DNA from: CAISCU01 sp051861545
GTDB lineage: Bacteria > Bacteroidota > Bacteroidia > UKL13-3
Assembly: GCA_051861545.1 (NCBI GenBank)
Contig: JBIMKP010000006.1
Location: 62,001 to 126,000 of the forward strand
DNA: 64,000 bases
Direction: 5' to 3'
Below are positions 45,140 to 54,378 of the stretch, one piece after another. Every line of letters starts with the position of its first letter. Position 1 is the stretch's first letter. The notes under the pieces were generated by a model, which did no database searches, was not told the DNA's origin, and saw only the letters and a program-made list of their open reading frames with translations. Made by a program: the position numbers and the translations under genes.

Positions 45140-47131
45140 CTATTTACCAGCCATTTTGCTGATTTCTTCTTGGTTATAAGTTACTGCATATTTTGCTCTT
45201 AACTCCTTAATCCAAACATCCATCAAAAATTCTTGGTAATCACTTGTTACCAATCCTTTTGCTTCTTTTAATTCTTTTGGTTCTGGTGCAATTACACCTT
45301 CAACAAAATAGAACTTATTGCTTCCATCTTCTGAATTGATATCAACTACACCTTTTTTATCCCACATTTTACCAGCAGTTGGATCGTTTTGTTCAGCTCT
45401 TGTGATTTTTCCAGAGATAGTACCAACCAATTTTTTGTTGATTTTTTTGAATACTTCATCCTCGGTTTTACCTGCAGCAAACATCTTCATTGCTGCTTGT
45501 TTGGTTTTAGCATCTAAACAATTATAAGTTTTGAAAACCAAACGCTCTTTCCACATGTATTTGCTTTTATTCAAGCCATAAAACTTTTCTAAACCCAAAG
45601 TATCACTTAATGCTTTACCCCAAACTTTTTTGTCGGTTAAATCAAACAACAAAATACCATCATGATACTCTTGCATAATGTTTCTGAATTCCTCATATTT
45701 CGTTTCCAAAACACTTTCTTCAAAAGCTAAACATTTTTCAGATGCCCAATCATCAAAGTTCTTTCTACCTACAATAGCAGCATTTCCTTTATCAACTGGT
45801 TTTTGATTTAAAGCCAAAAACTGAGCAAAATCTCTTGTATAATGTTTACGAGTACCAATAGTAAATAATTCTTTATTAGCTACTTCATTGCTATCATACT
45901 TCCAGTTTCCTTTTATGAAATTAGTATCTAATTTAGAGAGGAAAAATTTCAAATTGGTTTCGTTTACAGTATAATTTCCTTCTTTTTTCACGCGTGCAAT
46001 TACAGCAGCTTTTGAACCTTCAGAGCGACTATCTTTTGAAACCTTATTTTTAATAATGTCTTGAACATCTTTGAATTCACCTAATGGACGTTTGTCTGCA
46101 TATCTTACAATATGCCAACCGAAATCTGTTTGGAAAGGTTTAGATGTTTCATTTGGATTTAAAGCAAAACAAATGTCTTTGAAGTTTTCTGGGTATCCAC
46201 TTAAGCTAGCCATCCAACTCATAGTTCCTTTATTACCTTTACTACCTTCATCTTGAGAATATCTCTCAGCTAAACTTTCAAAAGTTTCACCTTTATTTAA
46301 TTTAGCATAAACACTATCAATTTGGTCTCTTGCATCTTTAATAGATTCAACAGCAGTTCCATAACCAGTTCTAATCATAATATGTTGAACTTTAACCTCA
46401 CCACGTGCAGGTCTTTTTTCGTTCAAAATCATAATATGGTAGCCAAACTGCGTTCTGAAAGGCATGCTGATTTCACCTTTATTTAATTTATAAGCAACAT
46501 TTTCAAAAGGATAAACCATTTGGAAAACGGTAAACCAACCTAATTTTCCATAATTCTTTTTAGCTGAAGGATCATCTGAATACTTTACTGCTAAAGAATC
46601 AAAATTTTCTCCTTTTGCAGCACGTTTACGTAAATCTGAAATTTTGTTCCATGCAGCCAATGAATCTGATGCAGATGCATTTGGATTACAATTAATTAAA
46701 ATATGAGAAGCATTTACTTCAGTTTTCATGCGCTCATAAGCTTCTTGCATTAAACCTTCAGTAACTTTTTTATCACTCATATAAGGAGTAGCCAACTGTT
46801 TTCTGTAACCAGCCAATTCCGATTTAAAAGCAGGATTGGTATCTAGCTCCATACTTAATGCTTCCTTAACTTTTAGCTTAAAGTTAACATAAAGATTTAA
46901 GTAATCATTTAATTCCTTTTCACTTGGTAAAGCAGTTTCTTTCCTGTTTTTGTTTAATTGCCTAAGGAATTCGGTACGATAAACGGTATCCGCTCCATAA
47001 GTAAAAACAAAAGGGTCGGTCTTAATTGCTGCAACAGTTTTGGCAGCAGGTTTCTTGGCAGATTTCTGAGCCAGGCCATTCAACGAAATCAAACATCCAA
47101 AAAAACCCAGCATTATTGCGGTTTTTCTCAT
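45140..47131 (-). CDS. Periplasmic two-domain parvulin-type peptidylprolyl isomerase (SurA/PpiD-like)
   Basis: 663 residues from MRKTAIMLGFFGCLISLNGL (signal peptide; MDMRK at 47137 is equally possible). Two parvulin (rotamase) domains: about 120-225 (ASHILINCNPNA, KNYGKLGWFTVFQMVYPFE, FGYHIMIL) and about 235-340 (VQHIMIRTGYG, KGNKGTMSWMASLSGYPE, FGWHIVRYADKRP). A long C-terminal helical/chaperone part follows. It probably folds outer-membrane or secreted proteins. The open frame extends to 47185, but a canonical promoter overlaps that part, excluding the longer start. Confidence 0.9.
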   Translation of the reverse strand: MRKTAIMLGFFGCLISLNGLAQKSAKKPAAKTVAAIKTDPFVFTYGADTVYRTEFLRQLNKNRKETALPSEKELNDYLNLYVNFKLKVKEALSMELDTNPAFKSELAGYRKQLATPYMSDKKVTEGLMQEAYERMKTEVNASHILINCNPNASASDSLAAWNKISDLRKRAAKGENFDSLAVKYSDDPSAKKNYGKLGWFTVFQMVYPFENVAYKLNKGEISMPFRTQFGYHIMILNEKRPARGEVKVQHIMIRTGYGTAVESIKDARDQIDSVYAKLNKGETFESLAERYSQDEGSKGNKGTMSWMASLSGYPENFKDICFALNPNETSKPFQTDFGWHIVRYADKRPLGEFKDVQDIIKNKVSKDSRSEGSKAAVIARVKKEGNYTVNETNLKFFLSKLDTNFIKGNWKYDSNEVANKELFTIGTRKHYTRDFAQFLALNQKPVDKGNAAIVGRKNFDDWASEKCLAFEESVLETKYEEFRNIMQEYHDGILLFDLTDKKVWGKALSDTLGLEKFYGLNKSKYMWKERLVFKTYNCLDAKTKQAAMKMFAAGKTEDEVFKKINKKLVGTISGKITRAEQNDPTAGKMWDKKGVVDINSEDGSNKFYFVEGVIAPEPKELKEAKGLVTSDYQEFLMDVWIKELRAKYAVTYNQEEISKMAGK

Positions 47132-47155
47132 ATCCATTATTTTTTTAAAGTGTTG

Positions 47156-47185
47156 CAAAAATATAAAAATGTAAAGCCTCTGCAA
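47156..47185 (-). promoter_or_regulatory. Bacteroidota-type promoter of the parvulin gene
   Basis: On the minus strand TTG (47185-47183), a 19-nt spacer and TATTTTTG (47163-47156). The predicted transcription start near 47151 leaves a leader of about 15-20 nt. Confidence 0.7.
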
Positions 47186-47229
47186 GTTTCTGCAAAGATT
47201 AAAAGTAATATTAATAAAATAAGATGAAA

Positions 47230-47982
47230 CTATGACTCAATTAACTGATACAGAATAGGCTTCGATGGACTTGCATCCGACTCAAATGAGGCAATTTGTA
47301 AGTTCAGTAAATAAATTCCGTCTTTAATCTCATTTGGAGCGTAAAACATCTCTGTAATTGTGCAAGATAATCGACTTTCATCACCAGGAATCCAAAAAGC
47401 TTTATGAGCTTCCATTTTTCCATCATCGTGCTCTGGATCAACCGAAGGCAAATCAACCAGTAAATGTTCGATTCCCAAATCTGCAATATGAGAAGCCAGA
47501 GCAGGTTCTATACAATGAGGGACATTCCCCGAATAATTCATCAATTTTTTTTCATCACCATTTGGCAAACTTCTTAATAAAATTGCCTGAACTTGAGGAT
47601 TTATTTGATATTCAGCATCTTCCAATAATAAGCCATGCTGATTATCATACAGTTTCTTTGGACTTAAACTCAACAATTGTGCTATAAAAAAAAACTCTTT
47701 TAAACTTTGGTTGATGGTAATTCTTTCTTTGGTGATATGTCCAATACACTCAGTATGAGTGCCATTTCCATGAGCATTGATAAAAAGATTCTCACAATTT
47801 GCAGAGCTACCTGCTGCCACAGAACCCACAAAATCTCCAACTTTAATTGGCTCAAAAACAGGATGTGGGATTTGAAATGCATTGGGATTTGAATTTCCAC
47901 TTTTTAAAGGTATTGATAAGTCGATTGGATTATTCGTATCAATCTTGTAAGATTTTCCATTCCATTCAATATTCAGTTGCAT
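47230..47982 (-). CDS. Cyclase-family (kynurenine-formamidase-like) hydrolase
   Basis: 250 residues beginning MQLNIEWNGKSYKI. The metal-binding motif of the cyclase family is HGNGTHTECIGH (normally HxGTHxDxPxH; Asp is Glu here). Later landmarks are LLVDLPSVDPEHDDGKMEAHKAFW and FYAPNEIKDGIYLLNLQI. The family hydrolyses amide or cyclic esters such as N-formylkynurenine; the substrate is unknown. The 22 codons upstream of this ATG in the open frame are not conserved-looking. Divergent from the histidine kinase gene, 64 nt apart. Confidence 0.83.
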   Translation of the reverse strand: MQLNIEWNGKSYKIDTNNPIDLSIPLKSGNSNPNAFQIPHPVFEPIKVGDFVGSVAAGSSANCENLFINAHGNGTHTECIGHITKERITINQSLKEFFFIAQLLSLSPKKLYDNQHGLLLEDAEYQINPQVQAILLRSLPNGDEKKLMNYSGNVPHCIEPALASHIADLGIEHLLVDLPSVDPEHDDGKMEAHKAFWIPGDESRLSCTITEMFYAPNEIKDGIYLLNLQIASFESDASPSKPILYQLIES

Positions 47983-48046
47983 ACATTCGTTCTTTGGAAA
48001 CAAATATTGATTATTGTAAGTACAAAACACAGAAAAGAATTTTAAC

Positions 48047-49204
48047 ATGAGGGCATATGATCAGAAAAGATACTGGAAATTCATCATTATAGCAGCAGCT
48101 GCACTTATAGGTGGAATTTCACTTTTGTATACCAGAAGTTTGGTTAAATCGCTTGCAGTTCAAGAAGATAACAAAATAAAACTTTGGGCCAATGCAACTA
48201 AACAACTCATCAAAGCTGAGGGTGATATCAATTTTTTGTTAAATATTATAGAAGACAATGAAACTATACCTACCATTTTAGTTGATGATGATGGCAATAT
48301 TGTAACCACCAGAAACCTCGATCCAAATAGAGAAAAAGATACTGCATATATAAATAGTACACTCGAAATCATGAAAAATGAGCATGTACCAATTAAAATT
48401 TTATATGATGAAGAAAATAAAAGGTACAATTATCTGTATTATGAAAACTCTAAACTCCTTAATGAACTTAAAACCTATCCTTTTATACAATTAGCATTAA
48501 TTGCCTTTTTTGCTTTGATGAGTTATTTCGCCTTAAGTAGCAGTAGAAAAGCCGAACAAAATCAGGTTTGGGTTGGAATGAGTAAAGAAACTGCCCACCA
48601 ATTAGGAACACCAATTTCTTCATTAAGAGAATGGTTAAATCTAATTAGAGAAACAGATAAGGACCAACAAGAAGAAATTTTACAAGAATTCGATTACGAT
48701 ATTAAAAGATTAGAACTTATTACAGAAAGGTTCTCGAAAATTGGTTCAGAACCAGTTCTAAAAGCTGAAAATTTAGATTTAGTTGTAGAAAAATCAATTA
48801 GTTACCTAAAAAATCGAATTTCAAGCAAAGTAAAATTCGAAATCAATATTGGAAAACCTGGAAATTGGGCTCAAATAAACATACCTCTTTTTGATTGGGT
48901 AATTGAAAACCTTTGTAAAAATGCAGTTGATGCCATGGAAGGTACTGGCTTTCTGAATATTCAAATTAACCATGATGCAGAATTTGTTTATATTGATATA
49001 ACAGATACAGGAAAAGGAGTTCCACGTTCAAAATTCAAAACTATTTTTAAACCAGGTTATACAACAAAAAAACGTGGTTGGGGACTAGGATTGTCGCTTG
49101 TAAAAAGAATTGTGCACGAGTACCACAAAGGAGAAATTTATGTGAGACACTCAGAACCCGGAAAAGGAACTACCTTTCGCATCGTTTTAAAATCAATTAA
49201 TTAA
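48047..49204 (+). CDS. Membrane-bound sensor histidine kinase
   Basis: 385 residues: membrane span 1 (about 11-29), a periplasmic sensor loop (about 30-140), span 2 (about 145-162), then a kinase domain. The phosphoacceptor region is SKETAHQLGTPISSLREW, a variant in which His is followed by QLGTP rather than E-x-x-TP. The HATPase has NLCKNAVDAM, DTGKGV and GWGLGLSLVKR. No response regulator is adjacent. It overlaps ruvX by 1 nt (TAATG), so it is the first gene of an operon with ruvX and def. Confidence 0.92.
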   Translation: MRAYDQKRYWKFIIIAAAALIGGISLLYTRSLVKSLAVQEDNKIKLWANATKQLIKAEGDINFLLNIIEDNETIPTILVDDDGNIVTTRNLDPNREKDTAYINSTLEIMKNEHVPIKILYDEENKRYNYLYYENSKLLNELKTYPFIQLALIAFFALMSYFALSSSRKAEQNQVWVGMSKETAHQLGTPISSLREWLNLIRETDKDQQEEILQEFDYDIKRLELITERFSKIGSEPVLKAENLDLVVEKSISYLKNRISSKVKFEINIGKPGNWAQINIPLFDWVIENLCKNAVDAMEGTGFLNIQINHDAEFVYIDITDTGKGVPRSKFKTIFKPGYTTKKRGWGLGLSLVKRIVHEYHKGEIYVRHSEPGKGTTFRIVLKSIN

Positions 49205-49617
49205 TGGGAAGAATTTTAGCTGTAGATTATGGCACAAAACGAGTTGGACTGGCAGTTACAGACCCATCACGAATCATTGCAAACGGCCTCACAACCGTAC
49301 ATTCAAAGGATGTTATTAAGTTTTTAGAAGATTATATTAAAAAAGAACCCGTTGATATTTTTGTGGTAGGAAAGCCCTTGCGCTTAGATGGTTCTGATTC
49401 TGAATCTGCGGTACATGTAGAAAAATTCATATCTTTGTTGGCTAAACACTTTCCTCAAATACCTGTAGAAAGGATTGATGAAAGGTTTACTTCCAAAATT
49501 GCTCAAAGAAGCATGCTGGAAATGGGACTGAAGAAAAAAGACAGACAAAACAAGGAAACTGTAGATCAGATAAGCGCTGTTTTGATTCTTCAAACTTATA
49601 TGGAAACAAATTTTTAG
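49204..49617 (+). CDS. ruvX: Holliday junction resolvase-like protein (YqgF/RuvX)
   Basis: 137 residues, RNase H-like fold: MGRILAVDYGTKRVGLAVTD, VVGKPLRLDGSDSESA, the ERIDERFTSKIAQRSM loop and the closing DQISAVLILQTYM, holding the acidic catalytic residues. Proposed to process pre-16S rRNA ends. Co-transcribed with the histidine kinase and def. Confidence 0.95.
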   Translation: MGRILAVDYGTKRVGLAVTDPSRIIANGLTTVHSKDVIKFLEDYIKKEPVDIFVVGKPLRLDGSDSESAVHVEKFISLLAKHFPQIPVERIDERFTSKIAQRSMLEMGLKKKDRQNKETVDQISAVLILQTYMETNF

Positions 49618-49632
49618 AAAGAAAGTATAGTA

Positions 49633-50190
49633 ATGATTTTACCGATTCTCGCTTATGGCGACCCGATCCTTAGAAAGAAAGGAATTGATATTACTCCCGA
49701 ATACCCGGGATTAAGTGCGTTAATTGAAAATATGTGGGAAACCATGTACGAAGCAAGTGGAGTAGGTTTAGCCGCTCCTCAAGTGGGTAAAGCCATTAAT
49801 TTATTCATTATTGATACCGGCGCTTTTGGTGAAACCGAAGAAGCAACTGGTGAAAAAAGAGTTTTTATTAATGCTAAAATTCTTGAAGAAACTGGCGAAA
49901 AATGGGATTATGAAGAAGGTTGTTTAAGTATTCCTCATATCCGAGAAAATGTGAACCGCCACAGTAATTTAGTAATTGAATACCAAGATGAATTCTTTAA
50001 AACCCATACTGCAACTTACAGCGGTTTGGCAGCTAGGGTTATTCAACATGAATACGACCATTGTATTGGTGTTTTATTTGTTGACCATTTAAGTCAGCTA
50101 AAAAAACGCCTTATTAAAAATAAATTGATAAATATTTCGAAAGGTGGAGCTCGTGTTGACTACAAAATGAGAATTCCAAACGGCCGATAA
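49633..50190 (+). CDS. def: Peptide deformylase
   Basis: 185 residues with the three metal/catalytic motifs: GVGLAAPQVGK, EEGCLSIP and HEYDH. It removes the formyl group from the N-terminal methionine of new proteins. The start ATGATTTTACCGATTC fits homologues. It lies 15 nt downstream of ruvX, a common arrangement in Bacteroidota. Confidence 0.97.
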   Translation: MILPILAYGDPILRKKGIDITPEYPGLSALIENMWETMYEASGVGLAAPQVGKAINLFIIDTGAFGETEEATGEKRVFINAKILEETGEKWDYEEGCLSIPHIRENVNRHSNLVIEYQDEFFKTHTATYSGLAARVIQHEYDHCIGVLFVDHLSQLKKRLIKNKLINISKGGARVDYKMRIPNGR

Positions 50191-50243
50191 TTGTAAAATT
50201 TGCAAGCGAATTGAGCATTTTTGCTAAAAATGCAACAAAATTT

Positions 50244-50261
50244 ATGGTGTAATTGCACCAT
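50244..50261. promoter_or_regulatory. Inverted repeat ATGGTG-N6-CACCAT upstream of the acyl-CoA ligase
   Basis: Six-bp arms separated by TAATTG, 56 nt before the start of the ligase gene. A possible operator; no adjacent regulator gene. Confidence 0.35.
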
Positions 50262-50317
50262 TTATTTAGTTGAATTTTGTTAATTGCTCTTTATTCGCAT
50301 TAACATAAAGCTAATAT

Positions 50318-52216
50318 ATGAGCAATACCAGTGTCTCTTTACCAAACTTTCCGTCGCTGCATCATTACATGAGAAATGCTGCATCAAACATTAAAAGACC
50401 GGAAGACATTTATTTATTAGAAAAACAAAAAGACAGTTATAGAGGTATAACTTATCAAAGTGTTTTAGATCAAGCACATGCTATTTCTGCTTTTTTGCTT
50501 TCTAAAGGATATGCGCACCAAGATAATGTTGCATTAATCATTGAAAATTGTCCTGAATACATTTGTTTCGACCAAGGTTTAATGGAAATTGGTTTAGTGA
50601 ATGTTTCTATTTATCCTACTCTTAGCGAATCAGAAGTAGAATATATCCTCAACGATTCTGGTGCAAGAGCCATTCTTGTTGGTACTCCATTTTTATTAAA
50701 GAAGGTAAATAAAATCAAAGCAAATTGTCCAAAATTAGAATTGGTTATTACTGCTTTTGATACTGATAAACTCGATGCAAATACCATCACTTATCAGCAA
50801 ATGATAGATTTAGGTACTAAAAGTCATGTTGAACTTAAAGACCAAATTGAAGCTCGTTTAAACAAAGTTACTCGTGGTGATTTAGCTTGTTTGTTATATA
50901 CTTCAGGCACTACAGGTAAACCTAAAGGTGCTATGTTAACACACAATAATTTCATTACAAATGTAGAAATGGGTATTGATTTGATGCCTATAGTTAATAA
51001 GGATTTTAGGTTCCTTTCTTTCTTGCCACTTTGCCATGTGTATGAAAGAACTGCTACTTATTATTTAAGTACAATGGTAGGAACACAAATTGCCTTTGCA
51101 CAAAGTTTAGAAGCACTTTCAAACAATATCATTGAAATGAAACCAATGGCCATTTTAACTGTGCCTAGGTTATTGGAAAGAATTGAAGAATGTGTAAGAA
51201 AAAATGTGACTTCAAAAGGTGGTTTGAGTTTAAAAATCTTTAATTGGGCCATTAAACAAGGTGAAGCCGCTCGTTTAAATAGAGAAAATTACAAAGGAAA
51301 TTCGCCTCTTTTAAACTTGAAATTAATGATTGCTGAGAAATTAGTTTTCACTAAAATCAAGGAAAAGTTAGGTGGTCAGATGAAAATTATGATTTCTGGT
51401 GGTGGTGCAATGCCTCAACATGTGGGTGAATTCTTCGGAAATATTGGTGTTTTGGTTTGTGAAGGTTATGGCTTAACTGAAACGTCTCCTTTGGTTTCTG
51501 TAAATGAACCAGCTCGTCCAATTTTTGGTAGTGTTGGTAGAATAGGAAAAGGATGTGAAGTTGCGATTCAAAATCCTGAAACAAAAGAAATTATTACTAT
51601 TCAAACCAATGCAAGTTTCGACCCTAAATTCGAATCGGCAGAAGGAGAAATTTTGGTACGTGGACAAAACGTGATGAAAGGTTACTGGAACCTTCCTGAA
51701 CAAACCGCAGAAGCCATTGATAGCGAAGGTTGGTTGCATACAGGTGACGTTGGAAAGTTCTATAAAGGATATTTAAAAATCACCGATAGAATTAAAAATA
51801 TCTTGGTGAATTCATTTGGTAAAAATGTGTATCCAACTCCTATTGAAAATACTTATTTAAAATCGAACAAGATTGAACAGATTTTCTTAATTGGCGATAA
51901 ACAAGAATACCTAACTGCTATAATTGTTCCTTCAAGAGAAGAAATGAAAGAGGTATTTGGTTTTAAAGAAGATTTTTTCAATGAAAGCAATGAATTCATT
52001 CAAGACGAAGAAATTAAAAAATGGTTAGACGTTGATATGCATAAATACGCTAATGAGTTAGGAAAATTCGAACGTGTGAAAAACTACATCATCAAAAGAA
52101 GACCATTTACTTTGGAAGCAGGAGAATTAACTCCAACACAAAAAGCAAAAAGGAAAGTAATTGAGCAAAAATTTGATGGCGAAATCAAAGGTATGTACCA
52201 CGCAATTGTGGAATAA
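50318..52216 (+). CDS. Long-chain fatty-acid-CoA ligase (AMP-forming)
   Basis: 632 residues of the ANL superfamily: the P-loop-like LLYTSGTTGKPKGAMLTH, GYGLTETSPLVS, GWLHTGDVGKF and the hinge DRIKNILVNSFGKNVYPTPIEN. It activates fatty acids as acyl-adenylates and then as CoA thioesters. The length and motif set fit the FadD/ACSBG-like group. It stands alone with a terminator behind it. Confidence 0.93.
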   Translation: MSNTSVSLPNFPSLHHYMRNAASNIKRPEDIYLLEKQKDSYRGITYQSVLDQAHAISAFLLSKGYAHQDNVALIIENCPEYICFDQGLMEIGLVNVSIYPTLSESEVEYILNDSGARAILVGTPFLLKKVNKIKANCPKLELVITAFDTDKLDANTITYQQMIDLGTKSHVELKDQIEARLNKVTRGDLACLLYTSGTTGKPKGAMLTHNNFITNVEMGIDLMPIVNKDFRFLSFLPLCHVYERTATYYLSTMVGTQIAFAQSLEALSNNIIEMKPMAILTVPRLLERIEECVRKNVTSKGGLSLKIFNWAIKQGEAARLNRENYKGNSPLLNLKLMIAEKLVFTKIKEKLGGQMKIMISGGGAMPQHVGEFFGNIGVLVCEGYGLTETSPLVSVNEPARPIFGSVGRIGKGCEVAIQNPETKEIITIQTNASFDPKFESAEGEILVRGQNVMKGYWNLPEQTAEAIDSEGWLHTGDVGKFYKGYLKITDRIKNILVNSFGKNVYPTPIENTYLKSNKIEQIFLIGDKQEYLTAIIVPSREEMKEVFGFKEDFFNESNEFIQDEEIKKWLDVDMHKYANELGKFERVKNYIIKRRPFTLEAGELTPTQKAKRKVIEQKFDGEIKGMYHAIVE

Positions 52217-52240
52217 GAAATCCTAAATTATAATCAAACA

Positions 52241-52278
52241 AAAAAGCACTGAGAATTAAAATTCTTGGTGCTTTTTTT
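52241..52278 (+). terminator. Terminator of the acyl-CoA ligase gene
   Basis: AAAAAAGCAC..AGAATT / AATTCT..GTGCTTTTTTT with a short loop, 24 nt after the stop. Confidence 0.85.
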
Positions 52279-52345
52279 ATTTGTAGAATAATATAAAAAT
52301 TGAATTCAATATGATATCAAAAACAGGTAATAATTGTCTTACCCC

Positions 52346-52391
52346 CTACCCCAATCTCATCTTCACATGCTCAATTCCGGCTTCCCAGAAA
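52346..52391 (-). pseudogene. Detached copy of the 3' end of a GNAT gene
   Basis: The 46 nt match 54379-54424, the last codons and stop of the intact GNAT gene, with only three differences. Read on the minus strand they encode FWEAGIEHVKMRLG and a stop; all three differences fall in third codon positions and are silent (GCC/GCG, GAG/GAA, CAT/CAC). Similarity starts at the stop codon and ends after the F-W-E codons. It is a remnant of a homologous gene, or an attachment-site copy. Confidence 0.85.
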
Positions 52392-52409
52392 ATCCTTCAA
52401 TTTGCAAGA

Positions 52410-53051
52410 TTATTGAGGAAAATCAATTTCCTGTCTTGGAATAAAAAAACCTTTAATGCAGTTTAAATTTCTTATGCAAACTTGTATGTGATTTTTAGTT
52501 TGAATACCAGCACCCTCATACGCAGGTCCTCCTTCTGTAAAAATGCCTCTTACTGTATCAAAAGGATTTATTTCACTAAAACCCTTTTTCATTTTGTCAT
52601 TCTGAATTTTTTCATCAATTTTTTGATGTAAATATTCTATAACCGCACAACCTAATTCTCTTAAAACTAGGTCATGGTATTGGTCTTTGGGTAGGTTTTT
52701 ATTTTGAGGTAGAGATTTCCCACTTACCATTAAATCCTCTTTTAATAATGCGTAATATTCAGAAAGCACTTGAATGTACTCCGAATCTGTAAAATCTAAA
52801 CAATAGTCTAATAAATATACCACACCTACAACAGATGGTTTTTTAAGTGTACCTCTTTTCTGTTTATTTTTAGCCCAAAGTAGAGCTCTATCGTAATTGT
52901 TTTCCCAAACATAAAAACCATTACCAAGCCAATCATAACTTTCTTGACTTTTTTTGACTGTATTAGGATTATTCACTAATTCATTTCTAATGATTTCATC
53001 ACAACCATGAAACCCAATAGTAAGATTTGGTCTGTTTTTGCAGATAATCAT
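52410..53051 (-). CDS. Putative ADP-ribosyltransferase-fold toxin of a two-gene module
   Basis: 213 residues. I see a pattern like ADP-ribosyltransferase-type proteins such as DUF3990: TIGFHG near the start (His15), a middle YDWLGNGFYVWENNYDRALLWA (Tyr47 after GxGF, then aromatic and Ala-Trp-Ala), and a late NHIQVCIRN (Gln190; Glu179 is another candidate), which would make an H-Y-[EQ] triad. No signal peptide. Its ATG overlaps the stop of a 57-residue gene by 4 nt, the usual order of an antitoxin followed by a toxin. I could not compare it with databases, so function is inferred from motif and operon structure. Confidence 0.6.
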   Translation of the reverse strand: MIICKNRPNLTIGFHGCDEIIRNELVNNPNTVKKSQESYDWLGNGFYVWENNYDRALLWAKNKQKRGTLKKPSVVGVVYLLDYCLDFTDSEYIQVLSEYYALLKEDLMVSGKSLPQNKNLPKDQYHDLVLRELGCAVIEYLHQKIDEKIQNDKMKKGFSEINPFDTVRGIFTEGGPAYEGAGIQTKNHIQVCIRNLNCIKGFFIPRQEIDFPQ

Positions 53052-53221
53052 TTAGAACTTACAATGGCACGATTTAGATTACTAAATTTCCCAGTGAAAT
53101 TTCCTTGTTTAGTTAAGATTTTTGCAGATTTAAGCGAAGCGATAGTTTTGGCTTTTTCCTTCTTCTCCGATTTAATTTCTTTTGCAAGTGAAAATAAAAG
53201 TTTTACCTGATTTATTTTCAT
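53048..53221 (-). CDS. 57-residue protein, putative antitoxin
   Basis: MKINQVKLLFSLAKEIKSE... ending NLNRAIVSSK. The protein is basic and helical, with KTIASLKSAKILTKQGNFTGKF followed by SNLNRAIV, a small helix-turn-helix-like or partner-binding module of a type I recall upstream of similar ART-like genes in Bacteroidota. It precedes the ART-like gene with the 4-nt overlap ATGA, so the two are translationally coupled. There is no other open frame on either strand here that looks coding. Assignment as antitoxin rests on position. Confidence 0.55.
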   Translation of the reverse strand: MKINQVKLLFSLAKEIKSEKKEKAKTIASLKSAKILTKQGNFTGKFSNLNRAIVSSK

Positions 53222-53296
53222 TTTGTATCTTCATTTTGTAGTTCCAAAATAGATTAATTTATCATCAAATCAAATTTGAAAATCGTAGTGAACCTC

Positions 53297-54289
53297 TCAA
53301 AAATATTCGTATTGAAATATCTTTATTCTACCCGAATTTTCCTCGCAAATTGATTTTAAAAGCTTATTCTCATAATAGCTCATTACTATAGTTGCAGTAG
53401 ATTCTCCGCTTCTGTATCTTTTTTCAATCCGATAATTATTCCCATCTTTATCATAATAATACTTTGAAATAATATCCCTATAATTCTCTATGTTTTGTAT
53501 TTCTGAATTGTTTGGATGCCCCCCGTTGCAGCCAACCCTAAATGGTGCTATTGATTCAATTATTCTTCCAAGTGAATCCAATTTTATATTTCTTGAAGTG
53601 GGCTTTTCTTCAAAAGTTTTAGCACTATTCTTTTTTATATAAATTGTATCAAATCTTACTTGCAAAGAATCAAAAATGGAATAGTATTCATAGGTATACG
53701 CAACTTTTTTATTATTCAAACTATCATAAATAATAAAAATATGCCATCCACTTGAATCCATAACTTCATTTTTTCGGGGAATTAATCTTGGACTATAAAT
53801 CGTTCTTTGATTAACTACCTGATTAATTAGATTTTTATTCGAATCATATTTAAAATTGATTTCATTAATTTTAGTTTCACTCCGACTTTTATCGGTTTCC
53901 TGTTCTGTTAAATGAACCAATAATTGTTCTTGATTGTATAGAAATTTATTGTGATGAATTGTTATCCATTTATTCTCTAATCCTAATTTTTGTTTGAATC
54001 TTGACCACCAAATAACATCGGACTTGAATTCACAATGATAGTCAATTGGATTACCAAATTCATTGAAGCTTTTATAATTTGTTAGTTTAATTTTTTTGCC
54101 TTGTTTCCCGTTCTTTTTCAGTTTATATTCTGAAATAGTTACCTTTTTTATCTTGTTATCAAGAACCTGGTTTTTTGAAAATTCTTGGCCATAAAATGAA
54201 AGCTCAATTGAATAAGGGTCGGGATTGTACAAAATTTGCCCTGCCAATTGTTTTGAAATGAATAAAGCAATTAGGATAATATACCTCAT
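53297..54289 (-). CDS. Hypothetical secreted protein
   Basis: 330 residues with a signal peptide (MRYIILIALFISKQLAG). The rest has repeated tyrosine/aspartate-rich segments such as FKYDSNKNLINQVV, KLDSLGRIIESI and YYDKDGNNYRIEKRY, like the YD/toxin_RHS-type or MORN-like beta repeats of secreted Bacteroidota proteins. No family firmly recognised. It is the upstream gene between the two GNAT 3'-end copies, sharing strand with the toxin-antitoxin-like pair. Confidence 0.6.
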   Translation of the reverse strand: MRYIILIALFISKQLAGQILYNPDPYSIELSFYGQEFSKNQVLDNKIKKVTISEYKLKKNGKQGKKIKLTNYKSFNEFGNPIDYHCEFKSDVIWWSRFKQKLGLENKWITIHHNKFLYNQEQLLVHLTEQETDKSRSETKINEINFKYDSNKNLINQVVNQRTIYSPRLIPRKNEVMDSSGWHIFIIYDSLNNKKVAYTYEYYSIFDSLQVRFDTIYIKKNSAKTFEEKPTSRNIKLDSLGRIIESIAPFRVGCNGGHPNNSEIQNIENYRDIISKYYYDKDGNNYRIEKRYRSGESTATIVMSYYENKLLKSICEENSGRIKIFQYEYF

Positions 54290-54378
54290 GATTAATTGTT
54301 TTTAAATTGCTTTTATTCAAATACTAATTGAATCTGTTTGTTATAAAAAGGAGTTTTATTGAATAAGAATATTTATTT

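Noticed and set aside
52346..52391. Chance similarity to the GNAT gene end
   Set aside because: 43 of 46 bases match, in the coding frame with only silent changes and the same stop codon; chance is not credible, so it was kept as a remnant.
53007..53210. A plus-strand frame of 67 codons opposite the putative antitoxin
   Set aside because: The minus-strand gene has better composition, a 4-nt coupling with the downstream gene and a sensible product.
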